Source: Adiantum capillus-veneris (taxonomy: Eukaryota > Streptophyta > Polypodiopsida > Polypodiales > Pteridaceae). Taken from it: DNA of 64,000 bases. The stretch covers positions 61,024,709 through 61,088,708 of the forward strand of contig CM043971.1 in assembly GCA_014529385.2 (NCBI GenBank), read 5' to 3'. Shown piece by piece: positions 27,896 to 40,360 of this stretch. The notes under the pieces are model-generated. The model was not told where the DNA came from. It was given only the letters and a program-made list of their open reading frames with translations, and ran no database searches. The position numbers and the translations under genes are program-made. Each line of letters begins with the position of its first letter. Position 1 is the stretch's first letter.

Positions 27896-28495
27896 GTGAG
27901 TAAATGCCGTAAGCGGCCAAGACCTGTAGTGGATGCCAGCTCAAGGTGTAGAGCTCGACATCTCAACAGTAGTGTCCTGTGTCGTCTTCCACGTTGCCGC
28001 CATCACGGTCTGCTATTGTCGACCATCTCGTTCATTGGAACACCCAAGCCCAAGGGCCTTAGGGAAATTAAAGTTGCTAAGGGCAGGTGCCCATGGGAGA
28101 AACTCCCTTGTCCTTTTCTTCTTCCACCGACCTTGGGCCATCGATGCCATGTATACAGGGTAACAACTGGATTAAGAGCTATGGCATCATATTTCTGTGA
28201 TATTTCCAAATTTAAATTCTTTTTGAGTCAATTTGTTTGTTTTTTTTGGCGGTTTGAGTTGCATGTGAGTATTGGCTATTCAAGCAAGCAAAGAGCCGCA
28301 TACACGGACCGCCTTGTCACCAGCAATTGTCATCGAGACGGCTACCAAGGGGGATTTTTTCACAAAGTCCCCACGAGGATTATGCATTCACCACTGAGGC
28401 ATTCACCGCCGAGGAGTAATCCAAGCATATGGAAATTATGAGAAACTCTAAGCATATGGAAATCGTTAGCAATCGTGCAAGATGCTCATGGATTA
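27896..28495. other. Unassigned, partly GC-rich DNA
   Basis: A 181-codon ORF (27896-28441 plus) has no recognisable domain and a composition typical of chance ORFs. It may include the rest of the copia LTR. Confidence 0.3.
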
Positions 28496-28952
28496 CATTA
28501 GGTGAAATTTGGACTCACAAAGGGGCCCTTTAAGCAGTTTAACTTTACCTCTCTCTACCAAAACGGGCGCATTGATAATTTTTTACAAACAAACTTCAAA
28601 TTTGGTGGAGGTTTGACAGTTAGAATGCCCTCTTCAAGCTCTATCCTACTGATATATAGCACGCCATGAGATTCCTCATATTTTAGAAGATTCTTTTTTT
28701 TAATTCACTTAGATCCCGACAGAGTTTGTCACATTATAGGTGAATAAAAAAAAGAATCTTCTAAAATATGAGGAATCTCATGGCATGCTATATATCACTA
28801 GAGATATAGCTTGAAGAGGACATTGTAGCTGCAGTCAAACCTCTGCCAAATTTGGAGTGTTTGCAAAAATTTATCCATGTGTCGTTTTGGTAGAGAGAGG
28901 TAAAGTCAAACTCCTTAAAGGGCCCCTTTGTGAGTCCAAATTTGACCTAATG
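28496..28952. mobile_element. Long foldback MITE, 457 bp
   Basis: The two halves are reverse complements almost end to end: 28496-28715 pairs with 28735-28952, with a few mismatches and small gaps and a loop of about 20 bases. The ends read CATTAGGT and ACCTAATG-like (GACCTAATG). Inner landmarks are GGGGCCCTTTAA, ACCTCTCTCTACCAAAACG and AATATGAGGAATCTCATGGC with their complements. No coding capacity. The size and CATTAGG end resemble the MITE at 13461-13920, although the rest of the ends differ. A transcript would be a long hairpin and a likely small-RNA source. Confidence 0.9.
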
Positions 28953-31900
28953 AATGTGAATCAAGGCTAATGCAATCCCCGTTACTCTGTATTTCAATAA
29001 GAGGACCTTGAGGTCATGCAAGGCCTAGCACATGCAAATACAGGCAAGGCCTCTGACATGTAGAGCAAAGATACTTGGCATGGACGACTAGTTATTTCAT
29101 TCAGCTCCGTATTGCAATGTTGCATCCAATGCATTTCCAAGATAAATTTTAGCGAGTACAGGTATGATTTATTCCTAGAATTACACTAATTTGTCAAAAA
29201 TTGTCCTCCTCAACACAGTTGGGGAACGGTACATACACTTGTCAATCCTGTCTTGACTTTGAGTTTGGACACAAGGTACATAAAGCATGTTTTTCCTATG
29301 GAGTAGGACTTTGTATGTGGCTACCCACAAGCACGACTTAGGTTAAGCTATAGCAAGGCTTGTTACCTTTACCACAAGCATGATAATTTTGTTTTTGCAC
29401 ACACGGTGTGCAACAACAATTCACAGTCAAGCAAGGCTTGGGTGAGAAATGGGCTTGTTTACATGCAAAGCTTCTTCCCTGCATGGAAAAAAGTCAGGGA
29501 ATCATAGTGCTTGCGAATCTCGTGGAGATTGGCATGACCTGTTGCTCACCTTGGTGACAAGGGCACGGGTACCTCGGCAAGGCCGCCCATGCAAGGCCGG
29601 CCATTACTTACAATTGGACAAGGTTGATTATTTGTGAATGCTCGGCAGCGCCGATTTTCTTTTATTATGCCATTGTAAATTGGGAAGAGCATGTGATAGC
29701 TAGAGCACCAGAATTGCATGAGGACTTGAATCACGGCTTCCCTTTCCACATTTGGCATAGCAATTTCCAACGTTCAGAATCTTCTAATAGCATAAAAACT
29801 TGGGAGTCTTTGCAACTTGTTTGCATGTTTTCTCCCTAGAGATCAGATTACACCAAGCCAAGAAGGCATGTGCGGGACATGCGCCTACTCTCAAGTTATT
29901 CACATATATGGCTATGAGTCGAATTTGAGCACACTACCAGAAACTTGCCCCCAAGTGGGTGACAGGTTTTGTTAATTTCATGTTATGTTTGTTTTTGTCT
30001 ATGTTTTACTTTGCAATTTGGAAAGGATCTCTCTGCTATGCAAAGCAAAGTGCTTGGACGGACTCCATAAGAAGCCATAGTACAAAGCCAAGTGCTTTTC
30101 CTGTCTTCATGTGAAGCACGATTTCTCTTATGTGCCAATGTATTATGGATTGACTTCAGATCAATGATAATGGCACACATCTTTGGCACTATATGGATAT
30201 AAGCTTACAGTTTACACAACCGCACACTATGATGTATCCATGCCAGCGTAATCGTGCACGTCACGTATACCAAGGGCTCACATGGTTTAGACTCTCATTG
30301 AAGCCACAGGATTATTATTCTTTTTTTTTTTTAATGTATGCATTGCATACTAGTCCGCTAGACGTATGGCACTCCATCATTATATACGCTTCCGCTATAA
30401 TACTAAATACTATGTCAAGGACAAGGTAAGTAACTGATATCTTAAAACATTTTTTATGTTATTCATAGCCAAAATGCCATATTTAAAGCTACCTTGATAC
30501 AGTCACGATCACATACAAGGTCAGTGGGTCAAGATGATACTTATGGTCCCTCTCTCGATGAGGGCGTGGTACAAGTACATAGTTTTACGCTTATAGGATA
30601 AGCTAAGACACATACATGGTCTGCACGAGATCATATGCAAGTGGCATACAACACATTTGAATAAGGTGAAACTAGGCATGATTTTATTGCCACCTATTTT
30701 AAAATGGCTAAGAGCCATCGGTTTGTAATCCATCAATGATAGCTCATGCAATTTTATTCGGTTGAGTGCCCCTCAATTCTGATGACAAGAAAGAGTCTTA
30801 CTATTAGAGATTTTTTTGGATGTTATTGAACGTCTTAAACTCGTAAGAGCTTATCTCTACCAAGGTGTATAGATGATGCTAGCATTTCAGGCAGCACGGT
30901 TGTTCACAAAAAGCTAATCTTATGGATTTTTGGGTCTAGAAAAGATCTAGTTGTGGATACAATTCCAACTTCAATGGAGCTCATGTTAGCACTAAGAGTG
31001 CCTATATGAGTACAGTTCTGGGGTGAGACCCAGCTCATGATTACTAGATCACATAGTAAGGGTTAATGATCAATTCTTGGAACCTTCACACTTACATTTT
31101 CAAGGAAAGAAATCCATAGACTGCCAAGGGGTAGTGAAAAACTTTCAACTTCCAAAGGAATTTAATGCCACGGGCTAACCCAAGGGGGGTCACGGACATA
31201 GGCCAAGGGTCGACTGCTAGTTGAGCAGTTTTCCTGTAAAGTTTAACCAAGGGGTCTAGATTGCAAAGGAAACACCCAAGGCTACATATGCAATATTACT
31301 TGCATTTCAGTTATTTTCGATTAGTGTTCCTAGGCCTTTGGAGGCGGGAAATATGAGCAGATGCTTTTTCATTACGGATTAATGAGCACTATGTTCAACC
31401 TTCAGGTACACATCTGATTTGGTTTTGTTTCTTTTTGTTGCTTTTTCCACGTAGGATGTACAAACTACATTATCATCCATTTTTGCTCTTAAAAAATATG
31501 ACAAGTTCATGTAAGAGCCAAGAAATTTGGGCTATAGTGTCTAAAATAAGTTTCTGCATTATGCAATTATAGAACCACTTGTAGGACTTATTTTGTAAAT
31601 GTTGTCACATGGGATATGACATGGTCTAGGAACTCAAGGAGTTCAGTTTATCCAGTGTGGAGCAAGGCTAATGAGGGTCCCTCTCACTCCCGTTGTAGAG
31701 TGTTTGTAGATACCTCCATACACAAGTACATCTCGTACTTGAAGGGTGTTCTTTTTCAGACACCCTTACATGAGACATATTCCACATGTGGGGAATATGA
31801 GTTTTTGAGACTGACATTGTCGTCCACTATTTCAATTCTGTGTCACGAAAAAGTCCCTAGGTAGTAGGTTTTGGTCAAATCCATTTTCTAGACCATTTTT

Positions 31901-32729
31901 AGCACCTCGTATCACTAACAATATCAGTGGCCACAAATTGTCGGATACTCAGACTGACTTGTTAAGGTAGAAGTGTTGCTAAAAAACGTTAAAACGGATG
32001 GTTTTTTATGCATATAGCATGGATATGAGTTGTAAATGAGAAGGTCTCATTGTTTGTACCTAGAAGTGATTAATGTTTCACCTTCTATTATGGTTCAAAT
32101 GTTTTAGCAAGGCTTGCAAATGATTGCAGTAGAAAGTATTTAGTTTCTTTTTAGAACTATTTACATCCCTCTTTGATGTGTGCTAAGAGTATCACATTCA
32201 CCATGAGTATTGGCAGGGATGATCATGGATATACAGGTTCGAATCTCTTTTTTGCTAAATGCATGCACACTAGGTGTTATGGGCCCTAGTGTCTAGTAAA
32301 GGCTGATTTGGAGCGGCATGCATATTCATCACATTAGTTGCTTATGAAGCATTTTGCACTCTATGTGCAGTATCTCTATGAGATTACTTTTGGGTCTACC
32401 AATCACCAATAGAGGTCATGGCTTGGTTTGGGTGCTTTTGGACCTTTCAAGTTAACCACGATGGCTATTCGGGACATTGTTGATTTGTTAGCAATGTTGG
32501 ATGATATTGTGATCCCCGTTTACCAGTTTTGTGCTAAGAACATACACAAACTTTCATCTCATTTGGGCTTAGAGATTGAAAATTAAGGGGATTTTATTCA
32601 TTTAGGGGTTTTCCTTGTCAAGAAGTGGTGAATTTGTGCATTTTTTATTTTTGAAATTTGTTGTGAGCACATATTCAGGTTCTACACATCAAGGGGCACT
32701 TGTGGTAGAAACAAAAGTCCATTCTAACC
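28953..32729. other. Unassigned DNA, no gene recognised
   Basis: No ORF above about 80 codons, no domain and no transposon motif. GCAAGGC recurs several times between 29010 and 29600. A T-run lies at 30321-30333. This is probably old repeat DNA beyond recognition by eye. Confidence 0.4.
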
Positions 32730-33235
32730 ACCTAGACTTCATACGTGTATGATGTCCCGGAGGCCAGATATGAGGTCAAAAGCTACATCTGAGTGCACCC
32801 TTGTGACCTAGAGCATTTAGGAAGCAAATAGGCCAAATTACATTGAATTTCAAGCATTTTTGGGCTTGTAAATGCCACAAGATACATCTAGGAAAAGTGA
32901 ATGCTTGAATTGATCATAGCTTGCACAAAAAGCATCGGATTTCAATTCTAAAAAATGTTGTGAGTTGTCAGTGTTTTGAGGAATCTCTGGTGAGTTTCAT
33001 CTCATTAAGACCAGATAGACATCATACGCATATGATGTTTAAAGGGAACTCCTAAGGATCAACGTTGATATTTAAGCTTACTAGGGTGTTTAGCACCACA
33101 AAACAAGCTTACATACCAAATTTAAGGGATCAAAAATGACATTTGAGCTTACTAGGGTGTTTAGCACCATAAAACAAGCTTACATACCAAATTTCATCCA
33201 ATTTTGATCACATAGACATCATACGCATATAATGT
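32730..33235. repeat. Local repeats with a CATACGCATATGATG palindrome
   Basis: The partly palindromic phrase CATCATACGCATATGATG or close variants occurs near 32738, 33009 and 33210, each time after a GACATC- or GACTTC-like lead. Between them a ~70 bp unit with GCTTACTAGGGTGTTTAGCA is tandemly duplicated (33068-33138 and 33139-33200). Confidence 0.8.
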
Positions 33236-34469
33236 CTCAAGGCAAGGTCTGAAGGCCCAATTGCACTTTTGACCACATAGGAGATTTGGAAATGAGGAAA
33301 TAAGCTTGCTTGCAAATTTCATCTCATTTGGACACATGATTTTGTACGATCTATTTGTGGCTGTAAGTGTATCAAATGATGTCCGTTTTTTGCACGCAAG
33401 TAGTCACTAGGATCGTGGTGACATAAGCTACACATAGGTACTCATAGATTTCAGTTTTGGGCACTTCCAAAATTTTGCTTTGCCTTTCACATGTGTTTTT
33501 TGAAGATGGGTTTGGAGTGAGGATTTTGAAAGTACAGTCTTTGGGATAGGTGTGTCCTAGTGAGGGGATGATACTCCTTAAGTTTCATACAATTTTGGTA
33601 TGATTTGGTGATTTTCCTTCAGTTTGTGTGTATGTGGGTTGGGTGGTGTAGTGGAGAGCAGTGAGACTCTTTATTGTGGTCTAGTTGTCCTTCCTGAGTG
33701 TTGTATGTGTGGGGTGGTCTCAACTTGATAAGCTAAAGGGATAACTTTCGTGCACATATCATGTCATCTGTGTCCTTCATTGACTTTGTGCTAACTAGGT
33801 AGTGTTGCATGCACTTTATATGTGGTGTGATTCACTTCTGCAACAGAGGATGCGTCATTTCTATCTTCTTCGCCATCTGTGTTTGTATCCTAGCCACGTC
33901 CCAAGAAGCTTGGTGGTGCCCCCCCCATTGTGTAACTCACATGATGAGGCCATTCTACATAGTCTTGGTGTAGAGGTCACCAGGTCTGTTTTGAACTTTC
34001 GCCCATCACTTCAACCCATACAAAGCTTTCTTACATTTTCACACTTTATTCTCTTGTCCTTTCTTGACAAAACCATGAGTTTGAATTACATAAACTTTGT
34101 CAATAGGTCACCAATCAAGAAAGAAGTAATAATTTTTTATTGATGTACATCCCATTCTATGCCTTCTTCCATCATGGTTGCTGTATTTATCTCAAAAACT
34201 AAAACCAAGCATTGCTCCTTTATCCTTACTAAAGAAGAGTGTAAATAGATATCTGGTAAATTATGATTTTGCAATAGTTCATAGGTATAGAAAATTTATG
34301 CATATAGTCTTTTATGCGTACAACACTGAGGAGTGCAGTTTAAGTTGAGTTGAGAGCGTGTATCCCCATAGGTACTATTGGCATCACATGGGGATATATC
34401 CCAAATCCCAATTTCAAAACAAGCTTAAGATTTGACCACATGGTCAAATCTTAGCCAAATTTTTGAGAG
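33236..34469. other. Unassigned DNA
   Basis: A 113-codon ORF at 33802-34143 (plus) has no recognisable domain. Nothing else supported. Confidence 0.35.
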
Positions 34470-35560
34470 CATGGCTTGAAAGAGATTTGCAAGTACTACC
34501 TGGTGGATCTAGGAGACACCAAAAATTGGTTTCACATTTCAAGCCTTAATTATAACGTTTGACTTGTGGATCTTTGATGCATCTACCTTCCAAATCTTAG
34601 CTAGAATGGCCAAGTGGTGGATCTAGGGTCTACTCATCCCACAAATCGTGTGTAAAATCACAAGCGTTATGATGGACAAGTGTTGAATGCACCTTTCTTT
34701 AAGACATGGTTAGAATGGCCAAGTGGTGGATCATGGATACACCAACCTATTGATACTTGGTTATAATGGCCAAGTGGTGGACTTAAGGTATTAATATTAC
34801 ACACACTTTGTTTAAAGTGGGAGGCTGGTGGATGTAGGAGAAACCAACCATTGCATCTACCTTGCGAGATTTGGCTAGAATGGCCAAGTGGCGGATCTTA
34901 ATTGCACCCACCTTCAAAACGTGGTTAGAATGTCCATGGGGTGGATCTAAGTTCTACATATTGCACACACTTTGTTTGGAATAAAAAGCTGGTGGATGTA
35001 GGAGAAACCAACCATTGCATCCACCTTCCAAGACCTGGTTAGAATGGTCAAATTGTGGATTTTGGATGCAACCACCTTCAAGAATCGTCTAGAATGTCTC
35101 GGTGGTGGATCTAATGTCTAACTTTCTCCACACTTTGTTGAAAGTTGTAAATTGGAGGATTTAGGAGACACCAACCATTGCATCCAACATCCAGAACTTT
35201 GCTAAAATGGCCAAGTGTTGGATCTTGGCACCCTCCAAAACTTGGTTAGAATGGCCTAGTGGGGAATCTAAGGTCTACCTATTTCAAACACTTTATTTGA
35301 AATTCCAAGGTGGTGGATCTAAGAGACACCATCAATTGGATCCACATTTCAAGTGTTGGTTATAAATTCTGAGTGGTGGATCTTTGATGCACCTAACTTT
35401 CACTTTGAATGGCCAAGTGGTGTATGTAGGGTCTACTCATCCTACAAACTTTGTGTAAAATTACAAGTGTTATAATGGCCAAATGTTGAATGCACCTAAC
35501 TTTAAGACCTGGTTAGAATCACTTAGAGGTGGATTATGGATGCACCCACCTACTCTCAGT
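34470..35560. repeat. Degenerate higher-order satellite
   Basis: A 20-base core close to AGAATGGCCAAGTGGTGGAT recurs about every 50-60 bases. Three such cores form a ~165 bp unit (marked by TTGCATC(T/C)AC(C) at 34848, 35011 and 35177). A larger period of about 810 bp is seen, since 34515-34700 resembles 35323-35510 block for block. The array ends a few bases before the repeat at 35563. Non-coding. Confidence 0.85.
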
Positions 35561-35562
35561 TT

Positions 35563-36062
35563 CATTATATGTTATACAAGAAATGTATAATACGTAATAT
35601 ACAGGCGTATTTTACATGATCTCATATTATCCGAGTGTATTATACGACGATACCACGTCACCAAAAACGGGCAACTAATTTTTTTCTTGGTTTTTCGATC
35701 GAAAGAAACTTCGATTGAAAAATACTTTGCACAAAGAATTTTTCGATCAAAGAATATATTGATTAAAAAATATATATATATATATAGCGGCAATGCGCCT
35801 TGTTGAGACTAGTATTCATCACAAAAGGTATTCCATGTCAATAGTAGAGAAAAATAATTAGAATTTTTTAAAATTAAAAAATATTAAAATTTAAAATAAT
35901 TTTAAAATATTTTGTTTAAAATTAATCTAATGTTTTTTCAAAGTTGATTGACTCTTTTTTTTAGGTTCAAATTATGTAAGCTTTGTATGTTGTGTATAGC
36001 TCAAACTCTCACTCATACAAGGTGTTTATTTTTTAGGAGTCACTTGCTACGCACTCAGTTTA
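35563..36062 (-). repeat. Inverted partner of the 590-1089 repeat
   Basis: Reverse-complement copy of 590-1089, starting CATTATATGTTATAC and running to the TGCTACGCACTCAGTTTACC box. Similarity fades after about 36085. It lies 250-300 bp upstream of the hAT transposase remains, so it could be the 5' end of that element, but no matching right end was found. Confidence 0.8.
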
Positions 36063-36339
36063 CCAACATGTGTAAGTGAATTATTTGAAGTGATGAAGTT
36101 ATTCAGCGCATGAAAATATAATTAGATTGACATGATTTTATTGAAGAATGATAAGACTGACATTTTTATTGCTAATTGATAATGTAGTACGAGTTTAATT
36201 GATAATGTAGATAGATTTTGATCATTATATTGATCGATAGAGCATTGCTTGTTTGTTTCTTTGAATTAATTTTGACCTCGAAATTGATAGGTGGATTTGT
36301 TGATCTGGCAGTTTAAATTTATATGTCAACATGGTGAAA

Positions 36340-38324
36340 GGACATGAGTGGAGTTGCATCCACAAGCTGTGTTCATGAAAGAATACATCTCAATTGAATT
36401 GTGAGACCTGTGACCACGAGCTCAGTGGTAATGCGACCAGGATTAGAGAGAATTTGTTTAAAGTCCCTAGTAATTTTCTCTAGTGTACGGCTCCGCCAAG
36501 AGATAGTCATGCTAGATTACCAAAGTATCCTCGCATAGCAGAGCAAATTCTTGCAGCTAAAAAGAAAAGTGTTGATGCCAAACAAGTTGCAACACATGTT
36601 GAAATGTCTGCTGTCACAATGAGAGGATAGAGAATCCCTACAGAAGCAAATGATCACTCCCGGTAGTCAACTCCTTTTCATGGACATGCTTCAATGTCAG
36701 CAACAACAAATCCTAGCTCAACTAAAGTTAGTAAAGCATCATCCAATGACCCAACATTGTATGAAGCATTAGATAAGCAATAGTTGTTGACTACAATTGA
36801 AATGGATGCAAGCTTTTGTGGCATGCGATATACCATTCAATGATGTGTGCAACCCCATATTTCAAGATGCTTAATGAGCAGAATCAGGAAAGGGTTTGTG
36901 CTTCCTAATTATAATAAGGTGCGCACAGAATATTTAGATAAAGTGAAAGATAGTACTGAAGCCATCCTCAAGTGCACGGTGGTTGACTTGGTTCCTGCAT
37001 ATGGTTGCACCATAGCATTGGATGGATGGACCAGCTGTCAGAAGAAACCGCTCATCAATGTGATGCTTATCAACCCTAGAGGGTCTATGTTCATAGGATC
37101 CATTGACACCTCTTTAAAAGAGAAGACCAATGATTATCTAGCAAGGATATATGAGTGCACCACTACAATTTGTCATAGATAATGCATCCAACTACAAGGC
37201 TACAGGGAGGGCTATCCAAGTTAAGTACCCAGAGATTACTTAGGTACCATGTGTCGTGCATACTCTTAATTTTCTATTAAAGGACATTGGTAAAATGGCC
37301 ATCATAAAACAAACTCTACTAGATTCAAATCATGTGGTGAAATTTATTGGAGCGCATCAATGTTTTTATGCTCCTGTTTGAATAAAATCACCCAGCAAAA
37401 ATTTACAGATATGTTTTGTGGCAAAGTTTGCAACCGCATACTATGTTCTTGCCACCTTGCAAGAAGTGAAACCTACTTTGATTGAAACGGTAGCCGCTAG
37501 ACGATGGGATGCTTGGTTCAACAAGTATCCTAGCTACCAAGAGGCAGGTAAAAGATGTGCACAACTTGTGAACTTGCAAATTTTTTGGCACAATGTAGAG
37601 AGAATTGTCACCCTGGCCAAACCATTTGTAGGTCTTTTGCAAATAGTTAGCAAAGACTCTTTTGTATTTGGTTGAGTTTATTGGTATATGTCATAGGAAT
37701 CACGCAAAGTAAGAGAGCATGTTGGCTTTGGTGCAAAGGACAAAGCTTCCATAATCACAACTGCCAACAAGCGATGGGTGCATACGCCGTTGCATGGTGC
37801 TGTATTTGTATTGGATCCCAAATTTCAAATGCACCAACAATTAGCCAATAAAGAAGTCATGAATGAATTCAAAGAAATGTGCTCTCAACTATTGGGATAG
37901 GAGAATGGAAAAACTTCTTTTCAAGCAAGTTGAATATGCTAATAGTACTAGCATGTTCCAGAATCCATGGCATATATATTCCATTGCACACACAAGTGCA
38001 CCTCTATGGTGGAAGGAGTATGGTGGGGAGAATGTGGAGCTGCAACACATTTCAGTTAGGGTTTTCTTTATTGCAACATCAACAAGTGGAAGCTGTGAGA
38101 GAAATTGGTTAGCTTTTGACTTTATGCATACCAAGAAACAAAACCGGCTTCACCCTAAACATGCTACTAATTTGGTTTATGTTTTCTGCAACATGAGACT
38201 TACCCATAAGCCAATGAACATTGCATCAAGATCAGCACAAAGGCACTACGGTGTCTTTCAAACTCATGAAGCTATAGCTGCGGAAGTAGACGATGATGAT
38301 GATATGGAATTGGAGGTAGCTTAA
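36340..38324 (+). pseudogene. hAT transposase, broken
   Basis: Plus-strand remains in several frames. A partial BED-type zinc finger comes first (NCETCDHELSGNATRIREN, about 36394-36450). A DUF659-like region follows (YNKVRTEYLDKVKDSTEAIL; GCTIALDGWTSCQKKPLIN), then FVIDNASNYKATGRAIQ and VPCVVHTLNFLLKDIG (37168-37300). The middle (37400-37675) reads AYYVLATLQEVKPTLIETVA and RRWDAWFNKYP. The C-terminal hAT dimerisation region is clear (APLWWKEYGG; TSTSGSCERNWLAF; HTKKQNRLHPKHATNLVY; 37990-38200) and ends in an acidic tail. Stops include TAG within IT-VPC and TGA/TAG near 37672-37700, with frame changes near 36830, 37165 and 37880. Not functional. Terminal inverted repeats and target duplication were not identified. 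Confidence 0.92.
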
Positions 38325-38468
38325 AAATGCTATGATATGGATGAAATAGATAATATGAGTTGTGTGTTTGATTGAGACAAGGACGTATGACTAAAGGCCT
38401 ATAAGTTTTTCTCAGTGTGAGTATGTGTAAATTATGACACATCGTCATGTTACACTATAAGATGTTCA

Positions 38469-38568
<100 letters not shown>

Positions 38569-38754
38569 AAGCTACTTTTGCAATAAGAGTCAAAATTACA
38601 GTTAGAAACAATATAATTTGTTTGATCAAGAATACAAAAAATGGACAGTTTAGGGGATAAATGACGAGATGTGATTACAAAAACTATAGCCCTTTGCATT
38701 TTATTTAAATCAAAATATATAGTGGTAAAGTGAGCAAAGTGCTCAAGCCAAATA

Positions 38755-39400
38755 TTGAGTCAGCTTGTTCAATAGTTCATCTATGTATAACTCGTCACTT
38801 TCAAGAACGGGAGATGGGCCTATAGGTTCTTGTTGCAAAGAACCAGCATGATCTTGCAATGGTCCGTATAATGATGCATTCTGTTGCAGCTTGGTTTGGG
38901 CCTTTCATAGATCTATCTCAAGCTCAAGGATTTTGTCGTGCAAAATATCAGGTGTCCCACTTTGGCTTGCAAGATATGTACTTGGCTTGATAATGCAACG
39001 AGCATCTCTTATTCTTTGAGAAGCAGAACTATGGGACGTTTGCGTGTAGGCATTGGATTATTGGCGTGACTTGCTGTCACTTTCTCTGCAATCTGACCAT
39101 GCCCAATGCCAAAATTCTTGGGGCGACCTAACCAATCTACATGTCTCCCAAAAATGTCATAAACATAGCACTGCTATATAAAGTAGAGTTCCATTTGGTG
39201 ATTGTTTGGCATAAGTCTCTCTCGTCATGTGAATCTTTGTAGCAAAACTCGTGCAAGTCCTTTGTGCTGCAAATCTGATAGCTTTACGGGAGCTGATTCC
39301 TTTGCATTGCCACCACTGATTTAAAATAGTTTCTAGTGCACAAAGTGGTTTGAACATAGCTTCCTACACTCCTTAAGTGTAGATGGCATGTGCTTGAGCG
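38755..39400 (-). pseudogene. Unidentified broken coding segment
   Basis: Minus-strand peptides look coding but shift frame. 39357-39157 reads FKPLCALETILNQWWQCKG and TSFATKIHMTRETYAKQS. Then about 39155-39050 reads YDIFGRHVDWLGRPKNFGI followed by GHGQIAEKVTASHANN. Then 39040-38755 reads ASQRIRDARCIIKPSTYL and DILHDKILELEIDL (a short possible coiled coil, broken by a TAG) and ends VLESDELYIDELLNKLTQ. The layout, a conserved-looking basic block followed by a coiled coil, recalls the second protein of CACTA-type elements, but no diagnostic motif is visible and I do not assign it. It lies between the hAT remnant and a kinase-like fragment, both unrelated in strand or type. Confidence 0.45.
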
Positions 39401-39915
39401 TGGGTAAGTTCTTATTCCATCTGCCAATCAAGCAAATATGTCATCATTAGAAAGACTTATCATGAAGGCAACAATTCATCACTTTTAAATCTTCAAATAA
39501 AAAGATAGGATAACTTAATCATGTTGCAAGAAAAGAAACAAAAAATTTATCACCATGTCGTTGGAAAGAGACAAGATATCTTGATCAGTTATGTAATTTA
39601 CAAGCGCAACTAAAGAGGACAATAATCAAATCATCACTTTAATTCATCAGCTGGTCGTAGACCAAAAATCATTTCAGTTTCATAGCACACTCTATGGGCA
39701 CTGTTTAGACAGAGAGAAAGATCAAAAGCGTTACGTCAAGTTGAGGGATTGTGTTGCTTTTGCCACTCTCAAGGTGGGTAAGTACATTGCTTTAATAATC
39801 CCTTTTGTTTTTCTCTTGTGACACTGACATGCACTTCAAGAGTTGTTTACAAATATGACACATGGAGAAGATATCTATGGCTTTATTCGAGGGAGGGGGA
39901 TTAATAGATACGTAT
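39401..39915. other. Unassigned DNA
   Basis: AT-rich sequence with no ORF or repeat that I recognise. Confidence 0.35.
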
Positions 39916-40360
39916 TCTAGGGCAACCCATGGAAATCTCTATCGATTTTCTTTCTAGTTTCTATTTGCAAGTTGTAGAGAGGAAGAAAGCATGTCATTGT
40001 TTTGGTCTTTTTACATGACCCCCAATCAATAATGCTTGCATAGACCCCCTTCTATCCAATGTGAAGCATCATGTTGCGGGAGTGAAGGTCATTGTAGAGA
40101 TAGCCGTGTCCATGTAGATACTTAAGGGTCTAAATAAGAGTCTTTATTACTTGCAAAATTTTATTTTGGAATGGTTCTATTGTTCCTTCAGTGATTACAT
40201 AATTGCGAACGCAAGGTTGGCTGCTATATGTGTATTGCATGCTTTTCCACTGCTCTACATGGTCGCTGTCAAGAAATTTGTGGTCTTGCCAGGAAAGCAC
40301 CGGGATTTTGGCTATGAGAGTTTGTGAGAGAACTCCAAAAACTATTTGAAAGAGTTAAAC
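39916..40360 (-). pseudogene. Protein-kinase-like domain fragment
   Basis: One minus-strand frame, interrupted only by TAG codons, reads a kinase-like stretch. It starts IVFGVLSQTLIAKIPVLSW, passes NYVITEGTIEPFQNKILQVI, and reaches a catalytic-loop-like TLKYLHGHGYLYNDLHSRN (normally HRDxxxxN; here Y-N-D-L-H-S-R-N) and a metal-binding-loop-like IIDWG at 40036-40019 (normally DFG). The two TAG codons fall before TLKYLHG and after MMLHIG. The spacing of the two motifs, about 20 residues, fits a kinase catalytic core. The N-terminal glycine loop and the C-lobe are missing. It was too short and broken to appear as a single long ORF. It could be a captured host gene piece or a decayed member of a repeat-borne kinase family. 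Catalytic activity is not possible from this copy. Confidence 0.65.

Noticed and set aside
27896-28441. 181-codon plus ORF beside the copia LTR
   Set aside because: No domain, no repeat partner and a composition like a chance ORF, so listed only as unassigned DNA.
33802-34143. 113-codon plus ORF
   Set aside because: No motif, no neighbouring signals and no repeated copy; treated as chance.
35572-35793. 73-codon minus ORF and its 65-codon partner at 883-1080 as a conserved gene
   Set aside because: Both fall in the inverted repeat pair; they share sequence because the DNA is duplicated, and the peptides diverge in frame and length.
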